Assembly (NCBI GenBank): GCA_035315885.1
Contig: DATFXM010000192.1
Coordinates: 1 to 15,537, forward strand
Direction: 5' to 3'
DNA: 15,537 bases
DNA from: DATFXM01 sp035315885
Lineage (GTDB): Bacteria > Acidobacteriota > Blastocatellia > UBA7656
This document shows, one piece after another, positions 7,139-14,612 of the stretch (positions are counted from its first letter, which is position 1; every line of letters begins with the position of its first letter). The notes beneath the pieces were generated by a model. The model was not told the origin of the DNA. It saw only the letters and a list, made by a program, of their open reading frames with translations, and searched no databases. A program made the translations under genes and the position numbers.

Positions 7139-8971
7139 ATGCATGAGCACTTGAGCATACAGTTCCCACCTTTTCACCTTGATCTGGCAAATGAACGTTT
7201 ATTTAAGAATCGCGAGGCGCTGTCGCTTCGTCCAAAGTCGCTTGCAGTGCTGCGATATCTCGCAGAGCGTGCAGGAAGGCTGGTGAAAAAAGAGGAGCTT
7301 CTGGATGCCGTGTGGCCCGACACCGCGGTCACCGACACCCTCCTCAAAGGTTGCGTCAAGGAAATACGTCACGCGCTTGGAGACGATGCCTCAGCCCCTC
7401 GCTTTATCGAGACGGCCCACAGACGGGGGTATCGGTTTATCGCCGAAGTGGACCGCGCAACGGATCCAGATGTAATGCAGCTCGCAGATTTCGCGTCAGG
7501 CGAAAGACGCGCTTCAAGACCTCATACGCACGAACCCATTCATCCGTCAGTCGCTCGCCCGGATGATTGCTTTGTCGGCCGCTCGCAAGGTCTGTCGCAG
7601 CTCGACGAGATGTTTCAACTCGCAAGCACCGGTCGCCGGCAGACAGTTTTCGTTACGGGAGAGCCGGGGTTCGGCAAGACTACAATAATCGAAAGGTTTC
7701 TGCGGTCGATCTCTTACGATCCCAATGTAGCCATCGCTCGAGGGCACTGTATGGAGCAGTACGGGTGTGGCGAGCCTTATCTTCCGATACTCGATGCGCT
7801 GTCGGACCTTTGCCGCGAACCGGATTGCAGCAACCTGACCAGAGTTCTGAGCCGTTACGCCCCCACGTGGCTTCGACGGATTGGTTCAGCAATCGACTTG
7901 GCCAGCTTCAATGCTTCTAGCCCGAAAGTTCCAACCGGAGGACCCGAGCGCATGCTCAGAGAGATGGCGGACGCATTCGAGGCGCTCTCTTCAGACACGA
8001 CCCTTGTTCTGGTAATCGAGGACCTGCAGTGGGCGGACTATTCAACCCTGGACTTGATAACAGCAATTGCCAGACGTCGAAAGCCGGCAAAGCTGATGTT
8101 GTTCGGGAGCTATCGGCCCGTTGATGCAATTCTCGGCGGTCATCCGGTACGCGAAGTAAAACAGGAGTTGAGAATGCATAACCTTTGCCGCGAGCTTAGG
8201 ATCGGGATGCTCAACGAGGAAGAGGTTCGCGACTACCTGCTGGTCCGCTTTCCGGTTAACTATTTCCCAAAAACGCTCGCGCACTCTCTGTATAAGCGAA
8301 CAGAAGGTCATCCGCTTTTTATGGTGAATGCTGTCGATCACCTCGTCAGCCGCGGCTTCATCGCAGAGGAGAATCAGGTGTGGCTGCAAAAGACAGCAGT
8401 CGTCGAGGATCAAATAGAAGTACCGGAGGACATTCGCCGAATGATCGAGAAGCAGGCCGAGCGCTTGTCCACGTTCGACCGCCGTCTTCTGGAAGCTGCC
8501 AGCGTTATCGGGAAGGAATTCTCGACTTCAGACTTGAGTTATGCGCTGCGTGAGGATCCCGTTCAAGTGGAAGAAGCCTGCGAAACCTTCGCTCGGCGGA
8601 ATCAGTTTCTCGAGTCAATGGGCGCCGCGGACTTACCCGACGGAGCTGTTTCTGCGAGGTATCGGTTCGCTCATGCGATTTACCAGAACGTGTTCTACCG
8701 CGCATTGCCTGCGGCTCAACGAATCCGGCTTCACCTGGTCGTAGCCGAGCGATGGGAAACAATCCATCGCGAGAGTATTGAGGACTTTGCAGTGGAGTTG
8801 GCGATGCATTTCGAGGAGGGTCGCGCGTATCATCGTGCGATCACTTACCTGAGGATGGCCGCCGACAATGAGCTCAGGCGCTCTGCAAACAACGAAGCGA
8901 CAAGCTACTTGATGAAGGCCCATGAGCTGACCAAGAGAGTGCCGCAGTCAGAAACAGAGGGTCGGGGATGA
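7139..8971 (+). CDS. Winged-helix/AAA ATPase transcriptional regulator, C-terminally truncated
   Basis: The start chosen is the ATG at 7139, with AAAGGAG at 7124-7130 eight bases upstream. The frame is also open from a TTG at 7076, but that start has no ribosome-binding site. The product has 610 residues. Residues about 8-103 form an OmpR/PhoB-type DNA-binding domain (RPKSLAVLRYLAERAGRLVKK, AVWPD, RFIETAHRRGYRFIAEV). An ATPase domain starts near 143 (FVGR), with Walker A GEPGFGKTT at 174-182 and Walker B LVLVIEDLQWAD at 289-300. A helical region follows to about 590. This is the STAND-like architecture of signal-responsive regulators common in Acidobacteriota, which usually continue into a long TPR array. 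Here the protein ends at SANNEATSYLMKAHELTKRV plus about ten residues, just as the first TPR block would begin, and the stop codon falls at the edge of a GACGCGG repeat. No receiver domain is present, so a ligand or partner protein probably provides the signal. Confidence 0.88.
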   Translation: MHEHLSIQFPPFHLDLANERLFKNREALSLRPKSLAVLRYLAERAGRLVKKEELLDAVWPDTAVTDTLLKGCVKEIRHALGDDASAPRFIETAHRRGYRFIAEVDRATDPDVMQLADFASGERRASRPHTHEPIHPSVARPDDCFVGRSQGLSQLDEMFQLASTGRRQTVFVTGEPGFGKTTIIERFLRSISYDPNVAIARGHCMEQYGCGEPYLPILDALSDLCREPDCSNLTRVLSRYAPTWLRRIGSAIDLASFNASSPKVPTGGPERMLREMADAFEALSSDTTLVLVIEDLQWADYSTLDLITAIARRRKPAKLMLFGSYRPVDAILGGHPVREVKQELRMHNLCRELRIGMLNEEEVRDYLLVRFPVNYFPKTLAHSLYKRTEGHPLFMVNAVDHLVSRGFIAEENQVWLQKTAVVEDQIEVPEDIRRMIEKQAERLSTFDRRLLEAASVIGKEFSTSDLSYALREDPVQVEEACETFARRNQFLESMGAADLPDGAVSARYRFAHAIYQNVFYRALPAAQRIRLHLVVAERWETIHRESIEDFAVELAMHFEEGRAYHRAITYLRMAADNELRRSANNEATSYLMKAHELTKRVPQSETEGRG

Positions 8972-9160
8972 GGAGATGAGGCGAATGGACGAAGGGGCGA
9001 CGCGGAGAAGAGTGACGCGGGGACGCGGTGAGGAGGCGAAGAAAGAATAGGAAATTCGCACTGTCTCTCCTCTCCCGTCGCCCCTTCGCCAAGTCCTTTC
9101 TGCGCGTCCCCGCGTCTCTCCTCCCCGCGTCGGCCCTTCGCCCCGTAGCCACTCCCCCCT
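8964..9160. repeat. GACGCGG-family intergenic dyad repeat, copy B (largest)
   Basis: The left arm (about 8964-9040) carries GAAGGGGCGACGCGGAGAAG (from 8991) and GACGCGGGGACGCGG. The right arm (about 9061-9160) carries the reverse complements CCGTCGCCCCTTCGCC (from 9075), GCGTCCCCGCGTCTCTCC and CCCCGCGTCGGCCCTTCGCC. The shared 12-bp core GAAGGGGCGACG/CGTCGCCCCTTC is found at 8991-9002 and 9076-9087 here, and again in copies C and D. The repeat overlaps the last codons of the regulator gene and precedes the promoter of the small membrane protein gene. Confidence 0.75.
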
Positions 9161-9189
9161 TGCACTCCCGTTCGCGTTCTGAGTATAAG
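9160..9189 (+). promoter_or_regulatory. Candidate promoter of the GlsB-like gene
   Basis: TTGCAC (9160-9165) and TATAAG (9184-9189) lie 18 bp apart, 35 bp upstream of the GTG start. The -10 element is inside a small palindrome, GTTCT (9176-9180) and AGAAC (9188-9192), which could be an operator. It begins immediately where the right arm of repeat copy B ends. Confidence 0.35.
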
Positions 9190-9209
9190 AACAATGGTCA
9201 GGACTCTTG

Positions 9210-9222
9210 AAAGGAGGTGATC
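9210..9222 (+). promoter_or_regulatory. Extended ribosome-binding site matching 13 nt of the 16S rRNA 3' end
   Basis: AAAGGAGGTGATC at 9210-9222 is the full reverse complement of GATCACCTCCTTT, the conserved 3' terminus of bacterial 16S rRNA. The GGAGG core ends 6 bases before the GTG at 9224, which fixes that codon as the start. Normal sites match over 4-7 bases. Confidence 0.85.
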
Positions 9223-9223
9223 G

Positions 9224-9478
9224 GTGTTTGCCATTCTCTGGTGGTTGATTGTCGGATTGATCGTGGGTGCCCTCGCCAGGTTTCTCGTTCCTGGTAGAGA
9301 CCCAATGGGTCTGCTGGCCACGATTCTGCTCGGAGTCGCCGGTTCCTTTGTAGGCGGCTTCATAGGCAGCGTCATCTGGGGAAGCCGATCCGGGGGTTAC
9401 GTTCACCCGGGAGGCCTGGTTCTCTCACTAGTAGGCGCGATTGTGCTGTTGCTGGTTTGGCGGAGTTTTCGACGTTAG
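9224..9478 (+). CDS. GlsB/YeaQ/YmgE family small inner-membrane protein (transglycosylase-associated)
   Basis: The 84-residue product starts at GTG 9224, which is fixed by the ribosome-binding site. It has three hydrophobic helices, about residues 2-22 (FAILWWLIVGLIVGALARFLV), 28-52 (Gly-rich MGLLATILLGVAGSFVGGFIG) and 61-80 (GGLVLSLVGAIVLLLVW). The motif ALARFLVPGRDPMG between helices 1 and 2 is typical of the family. A basic tail ends WRSFRR. Length and topology match the family, which runs about 80-90 residues. Members are often stress-induced; their biochemical role is not established despite the transglycosylase-associated name. The gene is monocistronic, between repeat copy B and a long 3' non-coding region. 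Confidence 0.9.
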   Translation: MFAILWWLIVGLIVGALARFLVPGRDPMGLLATILLGVAGSFVGGFIGSVIWGSRSGGYVHPGGLVLSLVGAIVLLLVWRSFRR

Positions 9479-9843
9479 CTAAGGGTTTGCACCAAGAAAC
9501 ACCTCGAGGTTCGGACCGAGGCCTTCTGCCAGGTACGCGCCATCGGATTTTTATTTTCTCGGTTCGGCCGTCAGCGGCTTCCGGGTCTGCCGCTGTCCAC
9601 CCGGCTAACCCCCAGTAACCCATACTTACTTTGGGATTTAAGCCATCTCTGAAAACCAAAGTTCAACTTCCCGCCTCTCGCTACTGTGTTTTGCTTTTGT
9701 GAGCCTCCAGGTTCACAGCTAAAAGCCCCTCTGGTATAGTCGCGCGCAACTCGGCAACCATGAGGGAATTTGGATTGTGGCTGTCAAATAACCTCCTCTT
9801 CTTCTCTGGTTGAGGGACACAACCATTGAAGGGACGCAGAAAA
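9479..9843. other. Hairpin-rich non-coding region before a strong terminator
   Basis: No convincing protein gene lies in this 365-bp stretch. Several stems are visible: CCTCG...CGAGG around 9504-9523, AGCGGC (9573-9578) with GCCGCT (9589-9594), and GCTTTTGTGAGCC with its partner GGTTCACAGCTAAAAGC around 9692-9726. On the minus strand, TATACC at about 9733-9738 precedes the last hairpin and could be a -10 element. The region is bounded at its right end by a strong hairpin terminator. It could be a long structured 3' UTR of the GlsB-like gene or an unrecognised small RNA. I could not match it to tmRNA, RNase P RNA or SRP RNA, and could not exclude a divergent 6S-like RNA. Confidence 0.35.
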
Positions 9844-9890
9844 AACGGAAGGGAAAAACTCGCCCGAGTTACCCCTTCCGTTATTTTTTT
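9844..9890 (+). terminator. Strong intrinsic terminator, probably bidirectional
   Basis: AACGGAAGGG (9844-9853) pairs with CCCTTCCGTT (9873-9882). A nested stem AACTC (9857-9861) with GAGTT (9866-9870) leaves a GCCC loop. The run TTATTTTTTT (9881-9890) completes a plus-strand terminator. A run of A before the left arm (9839-9845) gives a T-run on the minus strand, so it can also stop transcription coming leftward from the M16 operon. Confidence 0.9.
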
Positions 9891-9974
9891 GGCCATCCAT
9901 TTCAGTACATTTTGAGACGCCGGCCGGTGAGTCTTAGCGCGGTATCGCGCACTGCTTCGCCGGATTCAACTATC

Positions 9975-10004
9975 TTGAAAGGTTCAAGTCCGCTCCCCTA
10001 TACT
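9975..10004 (+). promoter_or_regulatory. Promoter of the tRNA-Ser gene
   Basis: TTGAAA (9975-9980) and TATACT (9999-10004) are separated by 18 bp. The predicted transcription start is near 10011, about 30 nt before the mature tRNA 5' end. Both hexamers match consensus at four or more positions, and no coding gene lies between this promoter and the tRNA. Confidence 0.6.
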
Positions 10005-10039
10005 CAACGAGCGACAGTCGGAAACGATCTTCGAAAACT

Positions 10040-10125
10040 GGAGGGGTATCCTAACGGTAAGGAAGCGGTCTTGAAAACCGCCGGGCCAAAAGCCCTTGCA
10101 GGTTCGAATCCTGTCCCCTCCGCCA
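10040..10125 (+). tRNA. tRNA-Ser (anticodon UGA)
   Basis: The acceptor stem is GGAGGGG (10040-10046) with CCCCTCC (10115-10121), then discriminator G (10122) and an encoded CCA (10123-10125). The anticodon stem GCGGT/ACCGC (10065-10069 and 10077-10081) encloses the loop CTTGAAA, with anticodon TGA at 10072-10074, which reads UCA codons. A long variable arm (GGGC-CAAA-AGCCC region, about 10083-10095) makes it a class II tRNA, as expected for serine. The T-arm contains GGTTCGAATCC. The mature end lies 7 bp from the stop codon of the convergent M16 gene. Confidence 0.97.
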
Positions 10126-10132
10126 CACGCCT

Positions 10133-11650
10133 TCAGCGTCCGGCTGCAAGCTTGCGACCAACAATTGGCTTGCCCTGCAGGTTGAGAACTCGGACAGTCC
10201 CCAGATCCGACAGCGGCTTTCGGAGTTTTTGCGCGTCGCCGACTACGACGATCACCGCGCGGCCAGGATTGATGTACTTGCGTGCGACCTCCATCAGCTT
10301 CTCGGGACTGACCTGTTCAACTTGCGCGATGTAGGTTTGCAGCCAATCCGGCTTTAGCCCGGTCATTCGTATTTGCACCAGCCTCGTCAGCACACCTTCC
10401 GGGTTTCCCAGCGAAAGCGAGAACAGACCTTCAAGATAATTCTTCGCCGCCCGAAGTTCGTCGGCCGGCACCGGTTCGTTGCGCAGCCTTTCGAATTCCG
10501 CCAGCATCTCCTTGAGCGCGTTCACCGCCACGTCGGTGCGAGTCTGCGAGCTGCCGTAAAAATCACCTCCCCACCTAAGGCCGAACAGATAGCTCGAGAC
10601 ATCGTACGCATACCCCTTTTTCTCGCGAATGTTCAGGAAGAGTCGCGAGCTGGTTCCACCTCCCAAGACTGCATCGGCAACCAGGAGCGGAAAGTAGTCG
10701 GGGTGTGCGCGCGGCACAGTCAAACCGCCGATCCTGAGGTCTGCCTGTTCGGAGCCCGGCCGGTCAATGAGATCGATGGTCCTCCGAATCGGAGTTGGAG
10801 AATGGATCGCTCGCTGTGAGACCGGCGTTCGGATCGCGTTATCCCACGAGGAGAAAGAGCGGCGAACGAGGCCTTCGATAGCGCCGGTGTCGAAGTCTCC
10901 CGCTATCGCCAGCACCGAACCGGCAGGCGTATAGAATCTTCGGTAGAAGCGAAGGAGCGATTGTCGGTTCAGCGCGTTCACCGCTGCCTCGTTCGGCGAA
11001 GTTATACCGTAGGGAGTCACGCCAAAAACCACGCGGTCAAAGCGTTCGCCGGCAAGGTACGCCGGGTCCTGACGATCCGCTTTGAGTTTATCCAGCCGAT
11101 TATCCTTGAACAGTTCGATCTCTCTTTCGGGGAAGGATGGCCGAAGCACTACGTCGGCTACAAGCTGGATCATTCGTTGCACGTTTTCAGAGATGACGTC
11201 CGCGCTGACTTCGCAGTAGTCCTCTCGCGCGCCCGAGTCGAGGCGGCCGCCAAGCAGTTCGACCTCTTGTGCCAGTTGTTGACTGGTCTTCCCTCCTGCG
11301 CCTTCGCTCAATAACTCTGCCGTCGCTTCGGCCAGCGTTACTTGAGTAGTGACCGCAGGCTCAATCGGCGGCGCATCTATTCTTACAGGGATCGCCGCCT
11401 CGATAGAAACAACGGGTGCTCGGTGATCTTCCACCAGCAACACAGTCAAACCATTCGTCAGCTTGAACTCTTTTGGCGCAGGAAGAGCAAGGGGCCGTGC
11501 AGGACCGGCAGTCGGCGGATGGTTGCGCCATTGCTCCGACTGTTGAGCGAAACCCGCTCCGGCTGACCACGAGTTTGCGCTAAAGACACCCGAGAGCAGT
11601 GCCAGGGAAGCGGCAAGGTTAACGGCAAGAGACGACCTTCGAGTGATCAT
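10133..11650 (-). CDS. M16-family peptidase-like protein, non-catalytic (HxxEH-lacking) subunit
   Basis: The 505-residue product has an N-terminal export signal (about residues 1-35, ending AGAGFAQQ). Two M16 (inverzincin) half-domains follow. In the first, where active enzymes carry HxxEH, the sequence is TLAEATAELLSEGAGGKTSQ (105-124), so the zinc ligands are missing. The second half keeps LGGGTSSRLFLNIREKKGYAYDVSS (329-353), the Arg/Tyr-containing substrate-binding segment. This division of labour matches heterodimeric M16B peptidases, where one subunit binds zinc and the other supplies substrate contacts. The start codon overlaps the upstream gene's stop (ATGA, 11650-11647), with AGGAAGGTGAG upstream, so translation is coupled and equimolar production with the upstream subunit is likely. 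The gene ends next to the convergent tRNA-Ser. Confidence 0.92.
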   Translation of the reverse strand: MITRRSSLAVNLAASLALLSGVFSANSWSAGAGFAQQSEQWRNHPPTAGPARPLALPAPKEFKLTNGLTVLLVEDHRAPVVSIEAAIPVRIDAPPIEPAVTTQVTLAEATAELLSEGAGGKTSQQLAQEVELLGGRLDSGAREDYCEVSADVISENVQRMIQLVADVVLRPSFPEREIELFKDNRLDKLKADRQDPAYLAGERFDRVVFGVTPYGITSPNEAAVNALNRQSLLRFYRRFYTPAGSVLAIAGDFDTGAIEGLVRRSFSSWDNAIRTPVSQRAIHSPTPIRRTIDLIDRPGSEQADLRIGGLTVPRAHPDYFPLLVADAVLGGGTSSRLFLNIREKKGYAYDVSSYLFGLRWGGDFYGSSQTRTDVAVNALKEMLAEFERLRNEPVPADELRAAKNYLEGLFSLSLGNPEGVLTRLVQIRMTGLKPDWLQTYIAQVEQVSPEKLMEVARKYINPGRAVIVVVGDAQKLRKPLSDLGTVRVLNLQGKPIVGRKLAAGR

Positions 11651-13053
11651 TTCTCACCTTCCTTCTCGCCACTCATGCGCTCCTTTGCGACTTCGATGTG
11701 CAAAACAGCGGTGTTGTCGCGCGTGAAGTACTTGCGGGCCGCCGCTTTTACCAGCTCGGGCGTAACCGACAGATATTCGTCCATCTCAGAGTTGATCAGC
11801 GACGGATCGCCATCGAACAGCAGATACTCGGCGAGCGCCATCCCGCGACCGAGTGCGGTTTGTAGTCCCGTGCACTCAACCACACTTGCACACGAAAACC
11901 GACCCAGAAGCAGTTGGTTCTTTGCCTTGGTCAGTTCGTCAGCGGAGATACCGTCTCGCTGAACCTTCGCGATCTCGGCCCAAATCGCGTTTTCAATCGA
12001 CGCCGGGGAAATCGCGGACTTGTGTTTGGTGACGATCGTAATCTGACCGGGACCGCGTCGCTCTTCGAGTGTGGCACTCAAGTCGAGCGAGAGTGCTTTG
12101 TCCTTGACCAGTTCGCGGTAAAGACGGGCACTTTCGCCGTCGAACAGCGCGGACTTAAGCAACACCAGCGCGTGAAAATCGGTCGTTCGGCGAGGAGGCG
12201 TCTTCCACGAGATTGCAAGCGCAGGCGTTTCTGCGAGGCGATCCGCAACCACCGCAGTCTGCTTGACGGCAACGCCCTCGGGTTCCGAAACATCGACCCG
12301 TTGCCGAGCGTTCTTGCTTCGAGCAATAGTACCGAAGTACCGAGCCGCGAGGGATCTTGCGGTGGCCAGGTCCACGTCTCCGGCGATTGCAAGAGCTGCG
12401 TTGTCAGGAGCGTAGTATGTGTCGAAGAACGCCTTCACGTCGGCGATCGTCGCCGCATCGAGATCTTCCATCGAACCGATGACCGGATGCGAATTGCTCC
12501 AGTTGCTAAACACCATCTCATCCATCTTCAGAAGCGCCGGCCAGTACGCCTGGTTGTCGTAGCTCAACCGCTTCTCTTCCTTCACCGCCTCTTTCTGGTT
12601 CTTCAGATTCTCTTCGGTGATTTTGAGCGAGCGCATGCGGTCGCTTTCGAGCCACAGCGCAAGCTCGAGCTGGTTGGACGGAAGCAGGTTGTAGTAGATG
12701 GTGTAGTCCTGAAAGGTCGTGGCGTTCATTATGCCGCCGTTGCCTTCAACGTACTTGAAGTGCTCGGCCTTTCCGACATTTTCCGATCCCTGAAACATCA
12801 TGTGTTCGAAGAGGTGGGCAAAGCCGGTCCTGCCTTTGACTTCGTTGCGAGATCCGACGTCGTAGCAAACTACAACGGCAATAACCGGAGCCGAGTGATC
12901 CTCGGACACGACTACGCGAAGACCGTTGTCCAGGGTAAACTGCGTAAATGGAACCTTGAAGGCGCGCGATTGCGGAAAGGACTTGGTTATCGCGGGCGCA
13001 AAGAGGAGCAACAGCGCCAGCAGCCAGACTTTCTTTGCATACATCGACCTCAT
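11647..13053 (-). CDS. Secreted M16-family zinc metallopeptidase, catalytic subunit
   Basis: The 468-residue product has a signal peptide (KKVWLLALLLLFAPAITKSFPQS, about residues 7-29). The typical M16 N-terminus follows (FTLDNGLRVVVSEDHSAPVIAVVVCYDVGSRNE). The inverted zinc motif is HLFEH at 80-84 (H80 and H84 ligands, E83 catalytic base). The third ligand is E159 or E160 in AVKEEKR, at the expected distance. A second half-domain contains LFDGESARLYRELV. The enzyme is expected to degrade peptides in the periplasm as a heterodimer with the downstream HxxEH-less protein, whose ATG overlaps this stop codon by four bases. Start choice is uncertain: ATG 13053 lacks a ribosome-binding site, and ATG 13044 three codons later has only a closely spaced GAGG. 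The choice changes the protein by three residues. Confidence 0.94.
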   Translation of the reverse strand: MRSMYAKKVWLLALLLLFAPAITKSFPQSRAFKVPFTQFTLDNGLRVVVSEDHSAPVIAVVVCYDVGSRNEVKGRTGFAHLFEHMMFQGSENVGKAEHFKYVEGNGGIMNATTFQDYTIYYNLLPSNQLELALWLESDRMRSLKITEENLKNQKEAVKEEKRLSYDNQAYWPALLKMDEMVFSNWSNSHPVIGSMEDLDAATIADVKAFFDTYYAPDNAALAIAGDVDLATARSLAARYFGTIARSKNARQRVDVSEPEGVAVKQTAVVADRLAETPALAISWKTPPRRTTDFHALVLLKSALFDGESARLYRELVKDKALSLDLSATLEERRGPGQITIVTKHKSAISPASIENAIWAEIAKVQRDGISADELTKAKNQLLLGRFSCASVVECTGLQTALGRGMALAEYLLFDGDPSLINSEMDEYLSVTPELVKAAARKYFTRDNTAVLHIEVAKERMSGEKEGEK

Positions 13054-13124
13054 AGTCTAGGCGGCGGGGCTTCGTTTTTCAAACGGATCTTTCTCTACGG
13101 TCCGCAAGCCTGCCGCTGTCAGGC

Positions 13125-13182
13125 GAAGGGGCGACGCGGCGAACTGTCCGGACCTCCCTGAGGTCTTTTGCGTCGCCCCTTC
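13125..13182. repeat. GACGCGG-family dyad repeat, copy C (compact hairpin)
   Basis: GAAGGGGCGACGC (13125-13137) and GCGTCGCCCCTTC (13170-13182) form a perfect 13-bp inverted repeat. Inside it is a second stem, GACCTC (13151-13156) with GAGGTC (13160-13165), followed by TTTT on the plus strand. It lies between the TPR protein gene and the first M16 gene, both on the minus strand. It could attenuate or stabilise a shared transcript, or act as a terminator. The T-run is on the strand opposite to these genes. Confidence 0.8.
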
Positions 13183-13210
13183 TTATCTTCTGCGGCGGAG
13201 TGCGAACCTC

Positions 13211-14491
13211 TTAACCCTTTAGCTTCTTCTTCGCTTCGGGGAACGCGAGCGCACGTTCGATTGTGACCTGATTGGAATCCACAATCTCCCGATAGAGCTT
13301 CTGCGCGTTGGCCTGGTCGCCGTTCTTTTCATACGCCCTTGCGAGCAACAGCTTGTGGAACGGATCGGTCAAGTCGGTCTGCTTCAAATGCTCAATCGCC
13401 TGAGGCACGTCACCAGCCTCGAGCTTCAGATAACCGACGATATAGTGGTAAGAGGGCCAGAACTGCTCGCCGTCTTTTCCACCCTCCTCGATCATCGTCT
13501 TTATGGTCTCCGCTTCCTTCCAGGCTTCATCATTCTTGCCCAGCTTTGCAAGCGAACGCCCGGTGCCGTGATGCAATCGGCCTAGCCAGATCTTCTTCTG
13601 CATAGCGTCCAGATTGCTGCCGGGTATCGTGTCGTAACCCTTCTGATAGGCTTTAAGCGCCTCTTCTGGTTTCCCGGATTCCAAATAGACGCGGCCTATT
13701 GAATTCCAGATGAACACCGCCGGGAAATTCTGCTGTTGAGTCGAAGCCTCGTAATCCTTTTCGTACGCTTCGAGAGTCTTCAGTGCCGATTTATAGTCGC
13801 CTTCGTAAAGGTACGAGTAGGCAATGCCATAATTCGGACCGAAAGGCGCGGAGTTCTTCACCTGATGTGAAAGCGCTTGATTGAATGTCTGTCGCGCCTT
13901 TCCATACTCACCCTTCAACAACTCGAGATTCCCGATGAACGTATATGCTCGCGGGGTGCTTCCATCGAGCTGTATCGCGCGCTCGAACGAGCCTTTGGCT
14001 TCGCTCAGCTTCCCGAGGTTCGTATAAACCTGCCCGAGAAGCATCTGTACCATTCGCTCGTCGGGGTACTGCTTAGCCAGATCGAGAAAGATCGGCAACG
14101 CTTCGTTCGTCTTCTGGGCTCGAGTCAGCAATACGGCTTCGATGTACCGTCGTTCGCCATCCGATGCATTGCGCGCCATCTCGACAGCTTTGTCGGACCA
14201 CTTCTTCGCTTCGTCGGGAGTTTGGGAGGTGGTGCCGAGCAGATAGTAACCAAAGGCGAAGTTTGGATCGGCCTCCACCGCCTTCTTTGCTAGGGCATTG
14301 CTTTGAGGGCCCGCTTGGAAGGTTTCTATCTGATTGACTATTTGGGCAACGTACTCTTTGGCCTCTTTCGAAGATGTAGTGAATTCGATTTTGCGCTTAC
14401 CGTTTACCTCGGTCGATCCGAGCGCAGTAGCAGCGAGCAGGGCGAGCATACCGACTACGCAGGTACGGCGAATAACGCTACCGGTGTCCAT
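13211..14491 (-). CDS. Secreted tetratricopeptide-repeat (TPR) protein
   Basis: The start chosen is the ATG at 14491, with GGAGGAG seven bases upstream and immediately followed by a signal-peptide-like N-terminus (VIRRTCVVGMLALLAATALG). A longer open frame to 14668 runs into a repeat and lacks these features. The product has 426 residues. After residue about 40 it is almost entirely helical, with degenerate TPR units. Examples are SNALAKKAVEADPNFAFGYYLLG (64-86), EALPIFLDLAKQYPDERMVQMLLGQVYTNLGKLSEAKGSFERAIQLD, GEYGKARQTFNQAL, GKPEEALKAYQKGYDTIP and GDVPQAIEHLKQTDLTDPFHKLLLARAYEKNGDQANAQKLYREI. No enzymatic domain is seen. TPR proteins are protein-interaction scaffolds, so a periplasmic adaptor role is plausible. 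It lies 157 bp upstream of the M16 pair on the same strand, with repeat copy C in between, so co-transcription is possible but not certain. Confidence 0.9.
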   Translation of the reverse strand: MDTGSVIRRTCVVGMLALLAATALGSTEVNGKRKIEFTTSSKEAKEYVAQIVNQIETFQAGPQSNALAKKAVEADPNFAFGYYLLGTTSQTPDEAKKWSDKAVEMARNASDGERRYIEAVLLTRAQKTNEALPIFLDLAKQYPDERMVQMLLGQVYTNLGKLSEAKGSFERAIQLDGSTPRAYTFIGNLELLKGEYGKARQTFNQALSHQVKNSAPFGPNYGIAYSYLYEGDYKSALKTLEAYEKDYEASTQQQNFPAVFIWNSIGRVYLESGKPEEALKAYQKGYDTIPGSNLDAMQKKIWLGRLHHGTGRSLAKLGKNDEAWKEAETIKTMIEEGGKDGEQFWPSYHYIVGYLKLEAGDVPQAIEHLKQTDLTDPFHKLLLARAYEKNGDQANAQKLYREIVDSNQVTIERALAFPEAKKKLKG

Positions 14492-14612
14492 TGATTCTCT
14501 CCTCCGCGTGCGAGTTTCTAACGAGGACGGTCGGCCCGTCGATGAGTTTCTGTCGCAGGAGTGTGCCTGGAATATTCTAAACGAGAATGGCCGTAATCGT
14601 GTTTGGGAAGAA

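Noticed and set aside
9372..9896. Two minus-strand open frames (95 and 71 codons)
   Set aside because: One overlaps the GlsB-like gene and has no family features. The other begins inside the terminator hairpin. The hairpins point to RNA structure, not protein.
10040..10125. tRNA-Ser as an integration (att) site
   Set aside because: There is no integrase gene, no repeated tRNA 3' end elsewhere in the window, and the neighbouring genes look like core genes.
11914..13161. 415-codon plus-strand open frame
   Set aside because: It is a shadow of the M16 catalytic subunit gene, whose minus-strand product carries HLFEH and a signal peptide. The plus-strand product has no recognisable features.
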